From CAYGAG01 sp964347765 (lineage in GTDB: Archaea; Thermoproteota; Bathyarchaeia; Bathyarchaeales; Bathycorpusculaceae): a stretch of DNA of 64,000 nt. How positions within the stretch are numbered: position 1 is the stretch's first letter; the number at the start of each line of letters is the position of its first letter. Both the position numbers and the translations under genes were made by a program. The notes under the pieces were generated by a model. The model did not search any database, was not told the origin of the DNA, and worked only from the letters and a program-made list of their open reading frames with translations. Location of the stretch: the NCBI GenBank assembly GCA_964347765.1, contig CAYGAG010000006.1:15469-79468 (forward strand), in the 5' to 3' direction. Below are positions 55,593-63,796 of the stretch, piece after piece.

Positions 55593-56255
55593 ATGAGTCT
55601 AGTTGTAAAAAGGTACGTTCCACTTGGAGTAACTTTCGTCATGGGCATCATCATGGTCATAGCGACATATTTCCTAGTTCCAGACACGCCAGCAAGGGAA
55701 GCTACAGTCTCATTGACTGCTTCAGTGGATATTCTGGTGGCAACTGCAGGCGTTATCGGTCTCGTTGTACTAGTTAGACACCACCTCCTTAACGTAAGCA
55801 GGAGAGGCAGATTATGGAAATACAGTACAATAACAATCATTGGCGTAGTCTTATATCTTATCGTTGGACTCTACGGGGTCGCCACACATGAACAACATTA
55901 CATGCTGGCAAGTGAGCTTTTCGCATGGGTGTACAACAATATCTATGTCTCCATGGACATGACAATATTTTCGCTGTTGGCGTTCTTCATTGCTTCCGCT
56001 GCCTACAGAGCCTTCCGCCTGAGAAGCTTAGAAGCCTCTATACTTTTGATTGTGGGCTCTCTCATGCTCTTGGGTAGAGCACCTGTAGGAGGAGTGATCT
56101 GGGAAGGATTCCCAGAAATAGCGACATGGCTTCTGAATGTTCCAAATACAGCAGGAACGAGGGCGATATTAATGGGAATTGCAATCGGGGCTATCTTGCT
56201 GGCTATAAGGCAGCTGCTAGGCATCGAGAGAGGATATCTGGGTCCTGAACGTTAG
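55593..56255 (+). CDS. Multi-pass membrane protein of the DUF6754 module
   Basis: 220 residues, about six hydrophobic segments, starting 11 bases after the DUF6754-type gene with GGAGG before the ATG. No named family; segments near residue 10, 45, 80, 105, 140 and 190. Basic N- and inside loops (RHHLLNVSRRGRLWK). Conserved order with neighbours is inferred from the tight spacing. Confidence 0.68.
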   Translation: MSLVVKRYVPLGVTFVMGIIMVIATYFLVPDTPAREATVSLTASVDILVATAGVIGLVVLVRHHLLNVSRRGRLWKYSTITIIGVVLYLIVGLYGVATHEQHYMLASELFAWVYNNIYVSMDMTIFSLLAFFIASAAYRAFRLRSLEASILLIVGSLMLLGRAPVGGVIWEGFPEIATWLLNVPNTAGTRAILMGIAIGAILLAIRQLLGIERGYLGPER

Positions 56256-56269
56256 AGGAGGCTGATGAA

Positions 56270-57157
56270 ATGTCTCTTTCAAAAATAGCTAAAATCGACC
56301 GACGATACCTCTACTTACTATTGTTCATTTTTGTGACCATACCTCTATTGATTCCACTAAATCTGCCAGTACCAATAAGCGAGCATACAAGAGGAGTATA
56401 TGATAACACTGAAGTGCTGCAGGCGGGAGATATCGTGATATCATCCTTCGACTTTGGCCCTTCAACTATACCAGAGAATGCTCCTCAAGCAAGAGCTCAC
56501 CTCTTTCACAGCAAACAACTTGGAGCAAAAGTTGTAGCTCTAGCCTTTTGGCCTTCAGGCGCCCCAATAGGCGAAGACATATTGAGAGAAGTCTATGGTA
56601 GTGAGTTTCCGGAAAACTTGGAGGACGGTCTACAGTACGGAACTGATGTAGTGTATCTTGGTTATGTTCCAGGGAACGAAGTTGGCATGCAGACCTTCGG
56701 AGACAACACTTGGCAGGCAAAAGGTACTGACCATTACGGAAACGCCATAGGCGGTCTGCCCCTGATGCAGGAGTGCCAGAGTGCCGCAGACTTCGATTTG
56801 TGGGCAGAATGGACCTCGGGGACTCCTGGCGAACAGCAGGTGATACAGTTTGTGCAAGGAAGACATGGCGGGCCTTCTGCAGTACCATTGGTCGTTGGCT
56901 CGACAGCGGTCAGTGTCCCAGGAATGATGCCCTTTTACGCTGCTGGTCAAATCATCGGAATACTGAATGGTCTGGCCGGAGGTGGCGAATACGAAATCCT
57001 TCTGGACGAAGAATATACGTATCCTCAGAAAACGACGACCTTACTTGCTAGACCTGGACTGGATGCTCAATCAGTAGCTCACGTGCTAATCATAGTGTTT
57101 GTCGCCGTTGGAAACATTGGATACGCACTAAGCCGACGCAAAGGAGAGAAAAGCTGA
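56270..57157 (+). CDS. Membrane-anchored alpha/beta protein of the DUF6754 module
   Basis: 295 residues. One N-terminal helix (LYLLLFIFVTIPLLIPLNLPVPI) and one C-terminal helix (HVLIIVFVAVGNIGYAL), with ~230 residues between. The middle has GDIVISSFDFGPS, KQLGAKVVALAFWPSGAP, DVVYLGYVPGNEVGMQ and VPLVVGSTAVSVPGMMPFY, the order of a Rossmann-like fold. No catalytic motif is recognised. Its stop shares one base with the next start. Confidence 0.7.
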   Translation: MSLSKIAKIDRRYLYLLLFIFVTIPLLIPLNLPVPISEHTRGVYDNTEVLQAGDIVISSFDFGPSTIPENAPQARAHLFHSKQLGAKVVALAFWPSGAPIGEDILREVYGSEFPENLEDGLQYGTDVVYLGYVPGNEVGMQTFGDNTWQAKGTDHYGNAIGGLPLMQECQSAADFDLWAEWTSGTPGEQQVIQFVQGRHGGPSAVPLVVGSTAVSVPGMMPFYAAGQIIGILNGLAGGGEYEILLDEEYTYPQKTTTLLARPGLDAQSVAHVLIIVFVAVGNIGYALSRRKGEKS

Positions 57158-57927
57158 TGCCTATTCCAGTAGAATTAGACCTTTTCGCATTGACCTTCGG
57201 GGCTTTCGTTACAATCTTCATATACAGCTTTCTGTTGAAAGAAAACGTGCTTTCTCGAGCAGTGGAGCATCTATTCATAGGCATGGCAGCCGTCTACACC
57301 CTAGCAGCAATGTATGATGCCGCTGTAAGTCAAGCGATCTTCGGAACAGGCAGACTCCTAGAAGGCAACTACATATGGATAATCCCAATACTGATCAGCC
57401 TGATGTATTTCTTCTTCTTTTCAAAGAAATACTTCTTCCTATACAGGTATCCAGTGTCAATCGTCGCTGGCATCATGGCAGGCATGATGATATGCGGTCA
57501 GATCCAAAGCAACCTAGCAGCTCAGATACAAAGCACCGTGACTCTGCCACTCGTAGGCAATGGAGTATGGGAAGGATGGCCACCGCCGGGGCTTGACAGT
57601 ATACTAATCATAATCGGCGTAATAACGGCGTTGACTTTCTTCTTCTTCACATGGGAACACAAGGGCGCTCTAGGAATCAGTGTAAAGATAGGACGCTACT
57701 TCCTAATGGCTACCTTCGGCGCAGCCTACGGCGGAACTGTGATGGCTAGAATGTCACTCTTCATCGGAAGGCTGAGATATCTCCGTGAGACAAGCTATGA
57801 CTGGTTCTGGGCTTGGTATATTGTCCCAATTGCTGTTGTGCTAGTGGCAATAGTCATGTTAAGGCAAAGGCTAGTGTCTGCAACATCGGAGAATCAACCT
57901 GAACAAACGAAAAAATCAAAGAAGTAA
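57157..57927 (+). CDS. Multi-pass membrane protein closing the DUF6754 module
   Basis: 256 residues, about seven hydrophobic segments, charged C-terminus rich in Lys/Glu. Contains FFFFSKKYFFLYRYP and GLDSILIIIGVITALTFFFF. No family recognised. Starts on the last base of the preceding stop (TGATG), so the module is translationally coupled. Confidence 0.68.
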   Translation: MPIPVELDLFALTFGAFVTIFIYSFLLKENVLSRAVEHLFIGMAAVYTLAAMYDAAVSQAIFGTGRLLEGNYIWIIPILISLMYFFFFSKKYFFLYRYPVSIVAGIMAGMMICGQIQSNLAAQIQSTVTLPLVGNGVWEGWPPPGLDSILIIIGVITALTFFFFTWEHKGALGISVKIGRYFLMATFGAAYGGTVMARMSLFIGRLRYLRETSYDWFWAWYIVPIAVVLVAIVMLRQRLVSATSENQPEQTKKSKK

Positions 57928-57983
57928 CATCCTCTTTCCCCCTTTTTTAGTGTGGTTTCAACGTTATGAGGCTGTTCTTATTC

Positions 57984-58412
57984 TCAACCCTTTTTTGTTT
58001 TGACTAGACCTACAAAATTGAAGATGACGAACGCAAACCAAGCGAAAACAAATCCATAGACCGTGCCGAGAAAAGTGCTTTTCAGAATCTCGCTTAAAGA
58101 AAGATGATAAACGATCACGCTAACAGCGAGATTGTACAATCCATACCCAAAGGAACTGCCAAGAATACATGAATACGGTTTCCTGGAAGCAGCCCAAACA
58201 ATATTGGTCATGATGAAATTTAGAAAAATCAGAGTTGGACTCGCTGCAATCGCCCCAAAGATCTCTTGGCTTGGAAGAATGATCATCCAAAGAAAGATTC
58301 CGAGAATTGTAGCTGCAATCTGAATCCAGAAATCACGTTCCTTATAGATTCTTAGGAAGTTAACTAGATCTGCGAAGACACCAAGCGACCCTCGTGCTTC
58401 TCCTTCAGACAA
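57984..58412 (-). CDS. Small membrane protein of unknown function
   Basis: 142 residues with four hydrophobic segments (IQIAATILGIFLWMIIL, LIFLNFIMTNIVW, LGSSFGYGLYNLAVSVIVY, FVFAWFAFVIFNFVGL). No family recognised. Convergent with the module above. Confidence 0.62.
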   Translation of the reverse strand: MSEGEARGSLGVFADLVNFLRIYKERDFWIQIAATILGIFLWMIILPSQEIFGAIAASPTLIFLNFIMTNIVWAASRKPYSCILGSSFGYGLYNLAVSVIVYHLSLSEILKSTFLGTVYGFVFAWFAFVIFNFVGLVKTKKG

Positions 58413-58452
58413 ACAACTTGCCTCCCTTTCAGTTTAGAGCGCGAAGCCCATC

Positions 58453-58887
58453 CTAGGATGGCGTATAGATCTTCGTGCCGCCCTCCCAGCTTTCCCTCCA
58501 TTCCACGTTCTTGACATCAACTTTGAGTAGGCAAAACTCTTCAGATTCCGGACCTTTTGGAAAATGCTGTGACAAGTTAAAAGTCGCCAAGTCCCATACT
58601 CTCCGCTTTTGCTGCATTTCGGAGATCATCTTGGCTCTCCCTGTGACGACGGCGGCTTTGTCTCCGCGAGGTTGTTCAACAAAGGCAAGGCAGATCTTTG
58701 GATTACGCCCGATCTGCTTCACTTTTCTTGAAGTGATGAAAGTGGTCACCCAGATGGACATGTCATCCTCTACTATGGGAGATACCGGACGGACAACCGG
58801 TTGATCACCGTCGCAAGTTGCGAAGTACGCATGGAGAGAGTTCTTCCTCATTATGGCAACAATTCTCTGCGTTTCTGATGGATTCAT
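58453..58887 (-). CDS. Pyridoxamine 5'-phosphate oxidase-like FMN-binding protein
   Basis: 144 residues with the split beta-barrel pattern: NSLHAYFATCDGDQPVVRPVSP, DDMSIWVTTFITSRKVKQIGRNPKICLAFV, then AAVVTGRAKMI. The family binds FMN, F420 or heme. The specific cofactor is not decided. It stands alone on the minus strand. Confidence 0.8.
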   Translation of the reverse strand: MNPSETQRIVAIMRKNSLHAYFATCDGDQPVVRPVSPIVEDDMSIWVTTFITSRKVKQIGRNPKICLAFVEQPRGDKAAVVTGRAKMISEMQQKRRVWDLATFNLSQHFPKGPESEEFCLLKVDVKNVEWRESWEGGTKIYTPS

Positions 58888-59053
58888 ATCTCATCTTCCT
58901 ATTTCTTGTATGCGGCGCCAACTAGACAAGACTATCGTGTGTTCACATGTTTAAGCCTTGATGTGACTTCAGTCAATGCTGAGGAAAACCTTGATGAAGC
59001 GACAAACTAAATAAGATTCAACTGTGTGAAAACTGGAAACAGGGACACATTGT

Positions 59054-59827
59054 ATGAGAGTAAAAAGGGTTACCGCAGACGATTTGGAAGAAACCTATTG
59101 TTGTATGAATGAGATTCCTTCCAACGTGGCATGGGCTGAATACCTACCCGAGTCAAGGGAGTGGTTTAAGTCTAACCTAGGCAAGACGGTTGAGGGATAC
59201 CATTTGCTGGACAATGATAGAGTAGTGGGTCACATCTACTATGCCCGCTCGGAGAATGCTCTTATTCCATACGAAGTTGAGTCAAATGTTGCCTGTATCT
59301 ATTGTACAGAAGTGCTACGTGACTATACACATAAGGGATATGGTAGAATGATGTTTGAGCATGTTAAGGCTGATCTAAAAGAGCGAGGGTTCAAGGGCAT
59401 AGTGGTTTCTGCGACAGACTTTGATGAATGGATGCACTACGAACTCTTTCTCAAACAAGGATTCAGGGTGGTTAAAGAGCATCCACCCTACAAAGCTATG
59501 TATTTCCCTCTAACCCAGAAGAGCATCAACCTCAAAGTCATAGATTTGAAATATACGCCTGCAAGAGACAAAGTTGAAGTCACACTCTTCAGATTCTTCT
59601 TCTGTCCAGTAGGCGCACACATGTACTACTTGATAAAGAGGGTTGCTGGAAGCTTTGGGGAAAAGGTGGAAATTGTTGAGATTGAAGCGACACCTGAAAC
59701 AGTAAGAGAATACGGAACAGCCGATCCGCTAATAAACGGCAAAATCAAACTGTACGGTCCAGCCTCGGAACAAGATGTCAGAGAGAAAATACAAGAAGAA
59801 ATCGCGCACTTACATAGCCACTTCTGA
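59054..59827 (+). CDS. GNAT acetyltransferase fused to a thioredoxin-like domain
   Basis: 257 residues. Residues 1-155 are a GNAT (CIYCTEVLRDYTHKGYGRMMFE, with acetyl-CoA loop HKGYGR). Residues ~175-257 form a thioredoxin-like fold (VTLFRFFFCPVGAHMYYLIKR, then VEIVEIEATPETV and DPLINGKIKLYGPA). The second domain has a single Cys in FCPVG where CxxC is usual, so redox exchange by disulfide is doubtful. A similar arrangement occurs in YoaP-type proteins of other prokaryotes. Acceptor unknown. Confidence 0.78.
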   Translation: MRVKRVTADDLEETYCCMNEIPSNVAWAEYLPESREWFKSNLGKTVEGYHLLDNDRVVGHIYYARSENALIPYEVESNVACIYCTEVLRDYTHKGYGRMMFEHVKADLKERGFKGIVVSATDFDEWMHYELFLKQGFRVVKEHPPYKAMYFPLTQKSINLKVIDLKYTPARDKVEVTLFRFFFCPVGAHMYYLIKRVAGSFGEKVEIVEIEATPETVREYGTADPLINGKIKLYGPASEQDVREKIQEEIAHLHSHF

Positions 59828-60073
59828 TCTTTTCCTGCATTGAGAAATCCATTGGCAGTTTCCTGAGATAGTATGTATGATTATGTGCAAATCCAAGAAG
59901 GAGAAGGCCTCCTGTTTCGAAGTTTACCAGATGTCTCCTATATCAAAGTGTGTGATCTATTTTCAGGAACACAATCTCCTTGAAAATCCCAATCATGCTT
60001 GCCTCTAATCACTACCACTCTGGGTTTGCCGCCGGCATTTCTAGAAAGTGAGAGTCGACATACCGCGTGAGCG

Positions 60074-60487
60074 TTAAACACCTGTTCTTGTTCTCTCGAA
60101 AGAAATCTCTTGTTTGGGGTAGTCAATGAGCACTCTATAGTCTTTAACGAAGTTGTATCCTATGATGCCTCCAAGCTCTCCAATGCAACCACATTTTGAC
60201 ACATTTGACAAATCCAAGACACCTACTTGGATATCTTTTGCCTCAACGTCATCAACCTTTATGGATTCAACAGTGAGTGTTGTTGCGACAAGAGCACCGC
60301 CCGCACCTAAAGCGTTTCGCATAGCTTGTGCTTTTCCAGACAGGCCAAGCTTTTGTGCTGTCTGTTTCTCAATGACTGTCATCGAAGCTCCTGTATCAAA
60401 TATGAAGTCAAAAGGTCCCTTCCCATTGATTGTGCCCTTGACTGTAATTATCGGTCTTTCCGGGTTTGTTATGTAGAGTTTCGTCAA
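60074..60487 (-). CDS. Single-domain retropepsin-like aspartic protease
   Basis: 137 residues. Active-site FIFDTGASMTVIEK (Asp31), then VLDLSNVSKCGCIGELGGIIGYNFVKDYRVLIDYPKQEISFE. One domain only, so it must form a dimer. The same fold is fused twice at 3222. No signal peptide. It is the last gene of a three-gene operon: RHH regulator, ArsM, protease, with 12 bases between ArsM stop and its start. Confidence 0.82.
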   Translation of the reverse strand: MTKLYITNPERPIITVKGTINGKGPFDFIFDTGASMTVIEKQTAQKLGLSGKAQAMRNALGAGGALVATTLTVESIKVDDVEAKDIQVGVLDLSNVSKCGCIGELGGIIGYNFVKDYRVLIDYPKQEISFERTRTGV

Positions 60488-60499
60488 CGTATTTCCCCC

Positions 60500-61363
60500 T
60501 TAGGGTTTTACTGCTGAGACGGTGATGCTCAGGGTTGAATCAAGAACCTTCTCTACTATTCCCTTTGATCTTTCATCTAGTTCGGTGATGCTCTTCAACT
60601 CTTGAGTGTTCGTGTTATGGTTGGCAACGATCACCTTTGCATTAGGATCGTCTGCAAGCTCCTCGAAGCAATATTTTGCTTCATCAAGTATTCTTATGTC
60701 TTTGAAGCCAACTTCTTCTATTGTCTTCAAGTATTTGTCTTTCAGAATTGCGGTCTTGATGCAGCTGGATGGATGTGCTCCTTCTCTTATTGAAGCCGGG
60801 AGCTCCTTTTTCAGGACCAGGTCCGAAACCATTATTCTTCCTCCAGGCTTCAAAGCGCGGTAGGCTTCTTTGTAGACTTTCTTCTTGTTTGATGTGAGAT
60901 TGATCACACAATTTGAAATTACTACATCAGCGGTGTTGTCTGCTACTGGGAGATGTTCAATTTCGCCAAGTCTGAACTCGACATTCTTATAGTTGCCCTT
61001 TCGTGCATTTTCTCTTGCTTTGTCAAGCATCTGAGGTGTCATATCTATGCCGATGACTTTTCCCTTTTCTCCAACTTTCTTTGCCGCAAGAAAACAGTCA
61101 ACGCCAGCACCTGATCCCAAATCGATGACTGTTTCGCCTTCTTTCAAGGATGAGAGGGCAACAGGATTTCCACATCCAAGCCCGAGGTTTGACCCTTTTG
61201 GAATGGAATTCAACTCTTCTTTGGTATATCCCATTTTCCTGCTTAGCTCTTCATAGGGTGTGGAATTCTCGCAACATGAATTAGAGACTTTGCAGCAAAG
61301 CCCCTCTTTCGCTATTTTTGCATATCCTTCTCTCACACCTTTTCTATTCTTCTCTTCTTCCAT
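60500..61363 (-). CDS. Arsenite S-adenosylmethyltransferase (ArsM-like)
   Basis: 287 residues from the ATG at 61363, which has GGGGGTG before it. N-terminal LCCKVSNSCCENS is a CC-x5-CC region. Core: GLGCGNPVALSSLKEGETVIDLGSGAGVDCFL, IGIDMTPQMLDKARENA, FRLGEIEHLPVADN, ISNCVINLTSNK (catalytic Cys) and HPSSCIKTAIL (third Cys). Together these match ArsM, which methylates arsenite. 33 bases after the RHH gene, 12 before the protease. Confidence 0.88.
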   Translation of the reverse strand: MEEEKNRKGVREGYAKIAKEGLCCKVSNSCCENSTPYEELSRKMGYTKEELNSIPKGSNLGLGCGNPVALSSLKEGETVIDLGSGAGVDCFLAAKKVGEKGKVIGIDMTPQMLDKARENARKGNYKNVEFRLGEIEHLPVADNTADVVISNCVINLTSNKKKVYKEAYRALKPGGRIMVSDLVLKKELPASIREGAHPSSCIKTAILKDKYLKTIEEVGFKDIRILDEAKYCFEELADDPNAKVIVANHNTNTQELKSITELDERSKGIVEKVLDSTLSITVSAVKP

Positions 61364-61396
61364 TAACAACACCCCCTTTCATGTCTTGCGTGCCAT

Positions 61397-61759
61397 CTAT
61401 TCTTTGACAAGCGACTTTTTCGCTTGCTCCTTTAACTCTCTAATCTTATCCACTGTCGGCATTACTTTCTTAAATAGGTCTTTACGGGCTTGTATTCCCT
61501 CTTTTATGAAGAATGCCGCTGCTTCGGATCTGCTTTTAAAGGCTTCAACCTCTACCAGAGCATCTATTTGTGTAAGGTCTTCATCGTTCAGTCTGGTCAT
61601 TACCACGTTGCTTCGACCCTCCAACTTCTCACCGATTTTCAGCATAACCTTCTCTTTGATCTTCTCTGCATCTTCCCCTTCTGGGCAACAAGTCATCATT
61701 ACAACCGTTTCATCCTTTTCATTGGAAGTTGTTTTCTTTTCGCTATTTTCTCTACCCAC
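61397..61759 (-). CDS. Ribbon-helix-helix regulator with N-terminal Cys-Cys
   Basis: 120 residues. After a charged N-terminus with VVMMTCCPEGED, residues ~50-90 form an RHH DNA-binding unit (NVVMTRLNDEDLTQIDALVE, SRSEAAAFFIKEGI), then a helical tail. The vicinal Cys pair may sense arsenite or heavy metal. First gene of an operon with ArsM and a protease, so it is probably their regulator. Confidence 0.75.
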   Translation of the reverse strand: MGRENSEKKTTSNEKDETVVMMTCCPEGEDAEKIKEKVMLKIGEKLEGRSNVVMTRLNDEDLTQIDALVEVEAFKSRSEAAAFFIKEGIQARKDLFKKVMPTVDKIRELKEQAKKSLVKE

Positions 61760-61972
61760 TTTCCGTCACACTCTGTATCTTGTAATTTGTAACTAAGATC
61801 GTGCATAACCGCATATATAAGCCTTAACTTACAGATTACGAGACACACGCGCGCATGAACTGTCAATCTTTAATACTATCCAATAATATTCTGTTGCTAT
61901 CCTTCCATGTATTAGCCTTCTCGAGCAGTAGTTGCTCCTCTTGGCACATAATTATCTGGGCGGCTACACTCG

Positions 61973-62167
61973 CTACCTCATTTGAGACAATTTCCTGAAG
62001 CACTTTTCGCAATAAACATCTTTTTCCACCTTTATGAAGGGCCCACCAAGAGTAAGTCGTATCAACGTTTTCGGTGGATACACTTTCACATCTAAACGTA
62101 TATATCCCAAGTTTCTTTGGCAATTATCGCATCTTAATAACTCATACTGATCAATGGCCAAGACCAT
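61973..62167 (-). CDS. 64-residue zinc-ribbon protein
   Basis: CDNC near the start and CEKC near the end form a likely zinc ribbon around a beta-rich centre (VKVYPPKTLIRLTLGG). A stop codon lies two codons before the ATG at 62167, so this is the full frame. No family known; plausible real small protein. Confidence 0.6.
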   Translation of the reverse strand: MVLAIDQYELLRCDNCQRNLGYIRLDVKVYPPKTLIRLTLGGPFIKVEKDVYCEKCFRKLSQMR

Positions 62168-62289
62168 CGCCTAGAGCATTTGCACATGGCTTTCACATAT
62201 GAGTCTTTCTGTTGAGAGAAGACCCAGCCGAAGAGCTGTTCCATTCGCCTGAAACGAAGAGAAATCTCCATAGATAAGGAATTGAAAGC

Positions 62290-62673
62290 GGTCTCCTCCC
62301 ACCTAGTGGGTGCAGAGAGATGTTCTAGCACATGTAGGCAGCTACATCCCTTCTCTGCGATATGTCCCTTAGTGATGTAGAGAAAGCAAACATAATGCTA
62401 AAAGGCTGGCGTGTTGGTTGTAACCCGACTTCTGGCCCTAGTAATTTCTTTACTTTTTATGCATTGTTTTAATTCTTTGGGTCTGTTTTCATTGTCCATT
62501 TCCTTTATTCATCCTTTTGTTTCATTTGATTTTCGGGGCTGATATGGAGTCCCTTCTTAACAACGAGAGTCTAGAAGTATGTCGACTGGAACGCTTTTCA
62601 TTTGCCTGTCGGTTCTTGACTGGAGTTGCCCTTCGGATTTGTGAGGGCAACTCATCGTTGTTATTTTGCAACG
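62290..62673. other. Hairpin-rich non-coding stretch, possible structured RNA
   Basis: Perfect inverted repeats are crowded here: CCCAC/GTGGG (62298-62302, 62306-62310), GCAGAGA/TCTCTGC (62312-62318, 62352-62358), CTACATC/GATGTAG (62342-62348, 62374-62380), GAGTTGCCCT/AGGGCAACTC (62623-62632, 62644-62653) and CGTTG/CAACG (62656-62660, 62669-62673). No gene is supported in 62168-62676. The strand of any RNA is not clear. Confidence 0.3.
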
Positions 62674-62676
62674 TAA

Positions 62677-62901
62677 TCATGGGCGGTGCTCTCGATGAGA
62701 AGAGCAAGAGAATAATATTTTAGCCTCAGCGACCTTTTTCTGGAAAAAAGGGAAAAATTTATCTCTAGTCAATGCAGATGCGGGAGAGAGTCTGAGAGAA
62801 CCATGCACAATGGTTCTTTCATTCTTTTTGCAGATTACAATCACCAATAATTCTGCTATCGTTAGTAGTAGCAGAATAAGGAATGAAAGACTGAACTTCA
62901 T
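62677..62901 (-). CDS. Possible small single-pass membrane protein
   Basis: 74 residues, hydrophobic N-terminus (FSLSFLILLLLTIAELLVIVI) then charged. ATG overlaps the stop of the Lrp-like gene (ATGA), a sign of coupling. The remainder is unlike any family and includes an inverted repeat at 62797-62817, so this may be chance. Confidence 0.35.
   Translation of the reverse strand: MKFSLSFLILLLLTIAELLVIVICKKNERTIVHGSLRLSPASALTRDKFFPFFQKKVAEAKILFSCSSHREHRP
62797..62817 (+). terminator. 8+8 inverted repeat followed by T-rich tract
   Basis: AGAACCAT (62797-62804) and ATGGTTCT (62810-62817), then TTCATTCTTTTTG. A terminator-like layout on the + strand, but no + strand gene precedes it. Confidence 0.35.
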
Positions 62902-63416
62902 ATCATTTCTGACAAGTATTTGAGATGGAATCGTTTCTTGACGGTTGATGGGTTATAGTTTGAAATGAAGCTTTGAGTGTCTATTAAGAATTCTGAGAGC
63001 TCGCTGTTGTGTTTGTTAATGAATTCTGTGAAGTCTGTATAATTTCTGTGAATTGAAACAAAGATGGCGTCCCATCCCATTCCTTGTCCGTCAATAGCCA
63101 AGATAACGTTCGGTTGTCTCTTCAACCATTCTCTCACGCTTCTGAAAACTTCTTCCCTGACATCAGCCTTGACAAATTTAATCTTGTGCTTCACAAATGT
63201 GAAAGCGATAATTTCAAGACCGATTTTTTCCCATATGGGTACTGCAGTGTATCCGTCGATGAAGTTCTTTTCAATTTTCGCTCTTCTTCTGGTAACTGTC
63301 GGTTGAGATATTCCTAAAATCCTTGCTAATTCCCTATCACTTCTACGGCTATTCTTTAGCAGTTCCCTGATAATTTTGTAATCTGTCAGTTTCAATTCAT
63401 CTATGGTGTGTTGCAT
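62898..63416 (-). CDS. Lrp/AsnC-type transcriptional regulator
   Basis: 172 residues. N-terminal HTH: LTDYKIIRELLKNSRRSDRELARILGISQPTVTRRRAKIE, as in Lrp. The C-terminal part has VPIWEKIGLEIIAFTFVKHK, which departs from the standard RAM fold, so effector binding may differ. Followed by the small hydrophobic frame at 62677. Confidence 0.82.
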   Translation of the reverse strand: MQHTIDELKLTDYKIIRELLKNSRRSDRELARILGISQPTVTRRRAKIEKNFIDGYTAVPIWEKIGLEIIAFTFVKHKIKFVKADVREEVFRSVREWLKRQPNVILAIDGQGMGWDAIFVSIHRNYTDFTEFINKHNSELSEFLIDTQSFISNYNPSTVKKRFHLKYLSEMI

Positions 63417-63796
63417 TTCATTTTGTAATTATGTATTACAGTTCTTATGATTTGCGGAAAAAAGTTGTCAAGGTCTTAGGAAGTCGTGGCGTGATTGGTG
63501 GATGCATGATTTTTCACAGTTTCCGCATAGACAGGGAACGTGGTGTCTTGGTTTGTTCGTGTTGGTTTCCTTCCTTTAGGAGTGGTAGTAGTAATTTGAA
63601 GAGATGTGTCTTTCTGTTTCGGATCGGCTTCATGCGGAACGTGGGCTTGGGTAAGGCGACAAGCCTCACGTTCGTTATTTAATCCAAATCTGTTTAGACC
63701 AGACAGTTTTTGCTTCGATATTAGATAAGCGAATTGACTATTTGTAGGTTGAGAAACTAACTTCTATGCTAAAACATAGAATACCTTGTAATTAAG
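63417..63796. other. 380-base spacer with a bulged 12-bp hairpin
   Basis: AACGTGGGCTTG (63638-63649) pairs with CAAGCCTCACGTT (63660-63672) with one bulge. An open frame at 63431-63682 is not recognised. No gene supported. Confidence 0.35.

Noticed and set aside
59938..60126. 62-codon minus-strand frame after the protease
   Set aside because: It overlaps the protease end and has no recognisable pattern.
62134..62331. 65-codon minus-strand frame preceded by GGTGGGAGGAG
   Set aside because: The apparent SD lies inside the hairpin CCCAC/GTGGG region and the peptide has no family; it overlaps the zinc-ribbon gene start.
62290..62480. RNase P RNA or SRP RNA
   Set aside because: The conserved cores of these RNAs were not found on either strand.
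63431..63682. 83-codon plus-strand frame
   Set aside because: Contains the bulged hairpin and has no motif.
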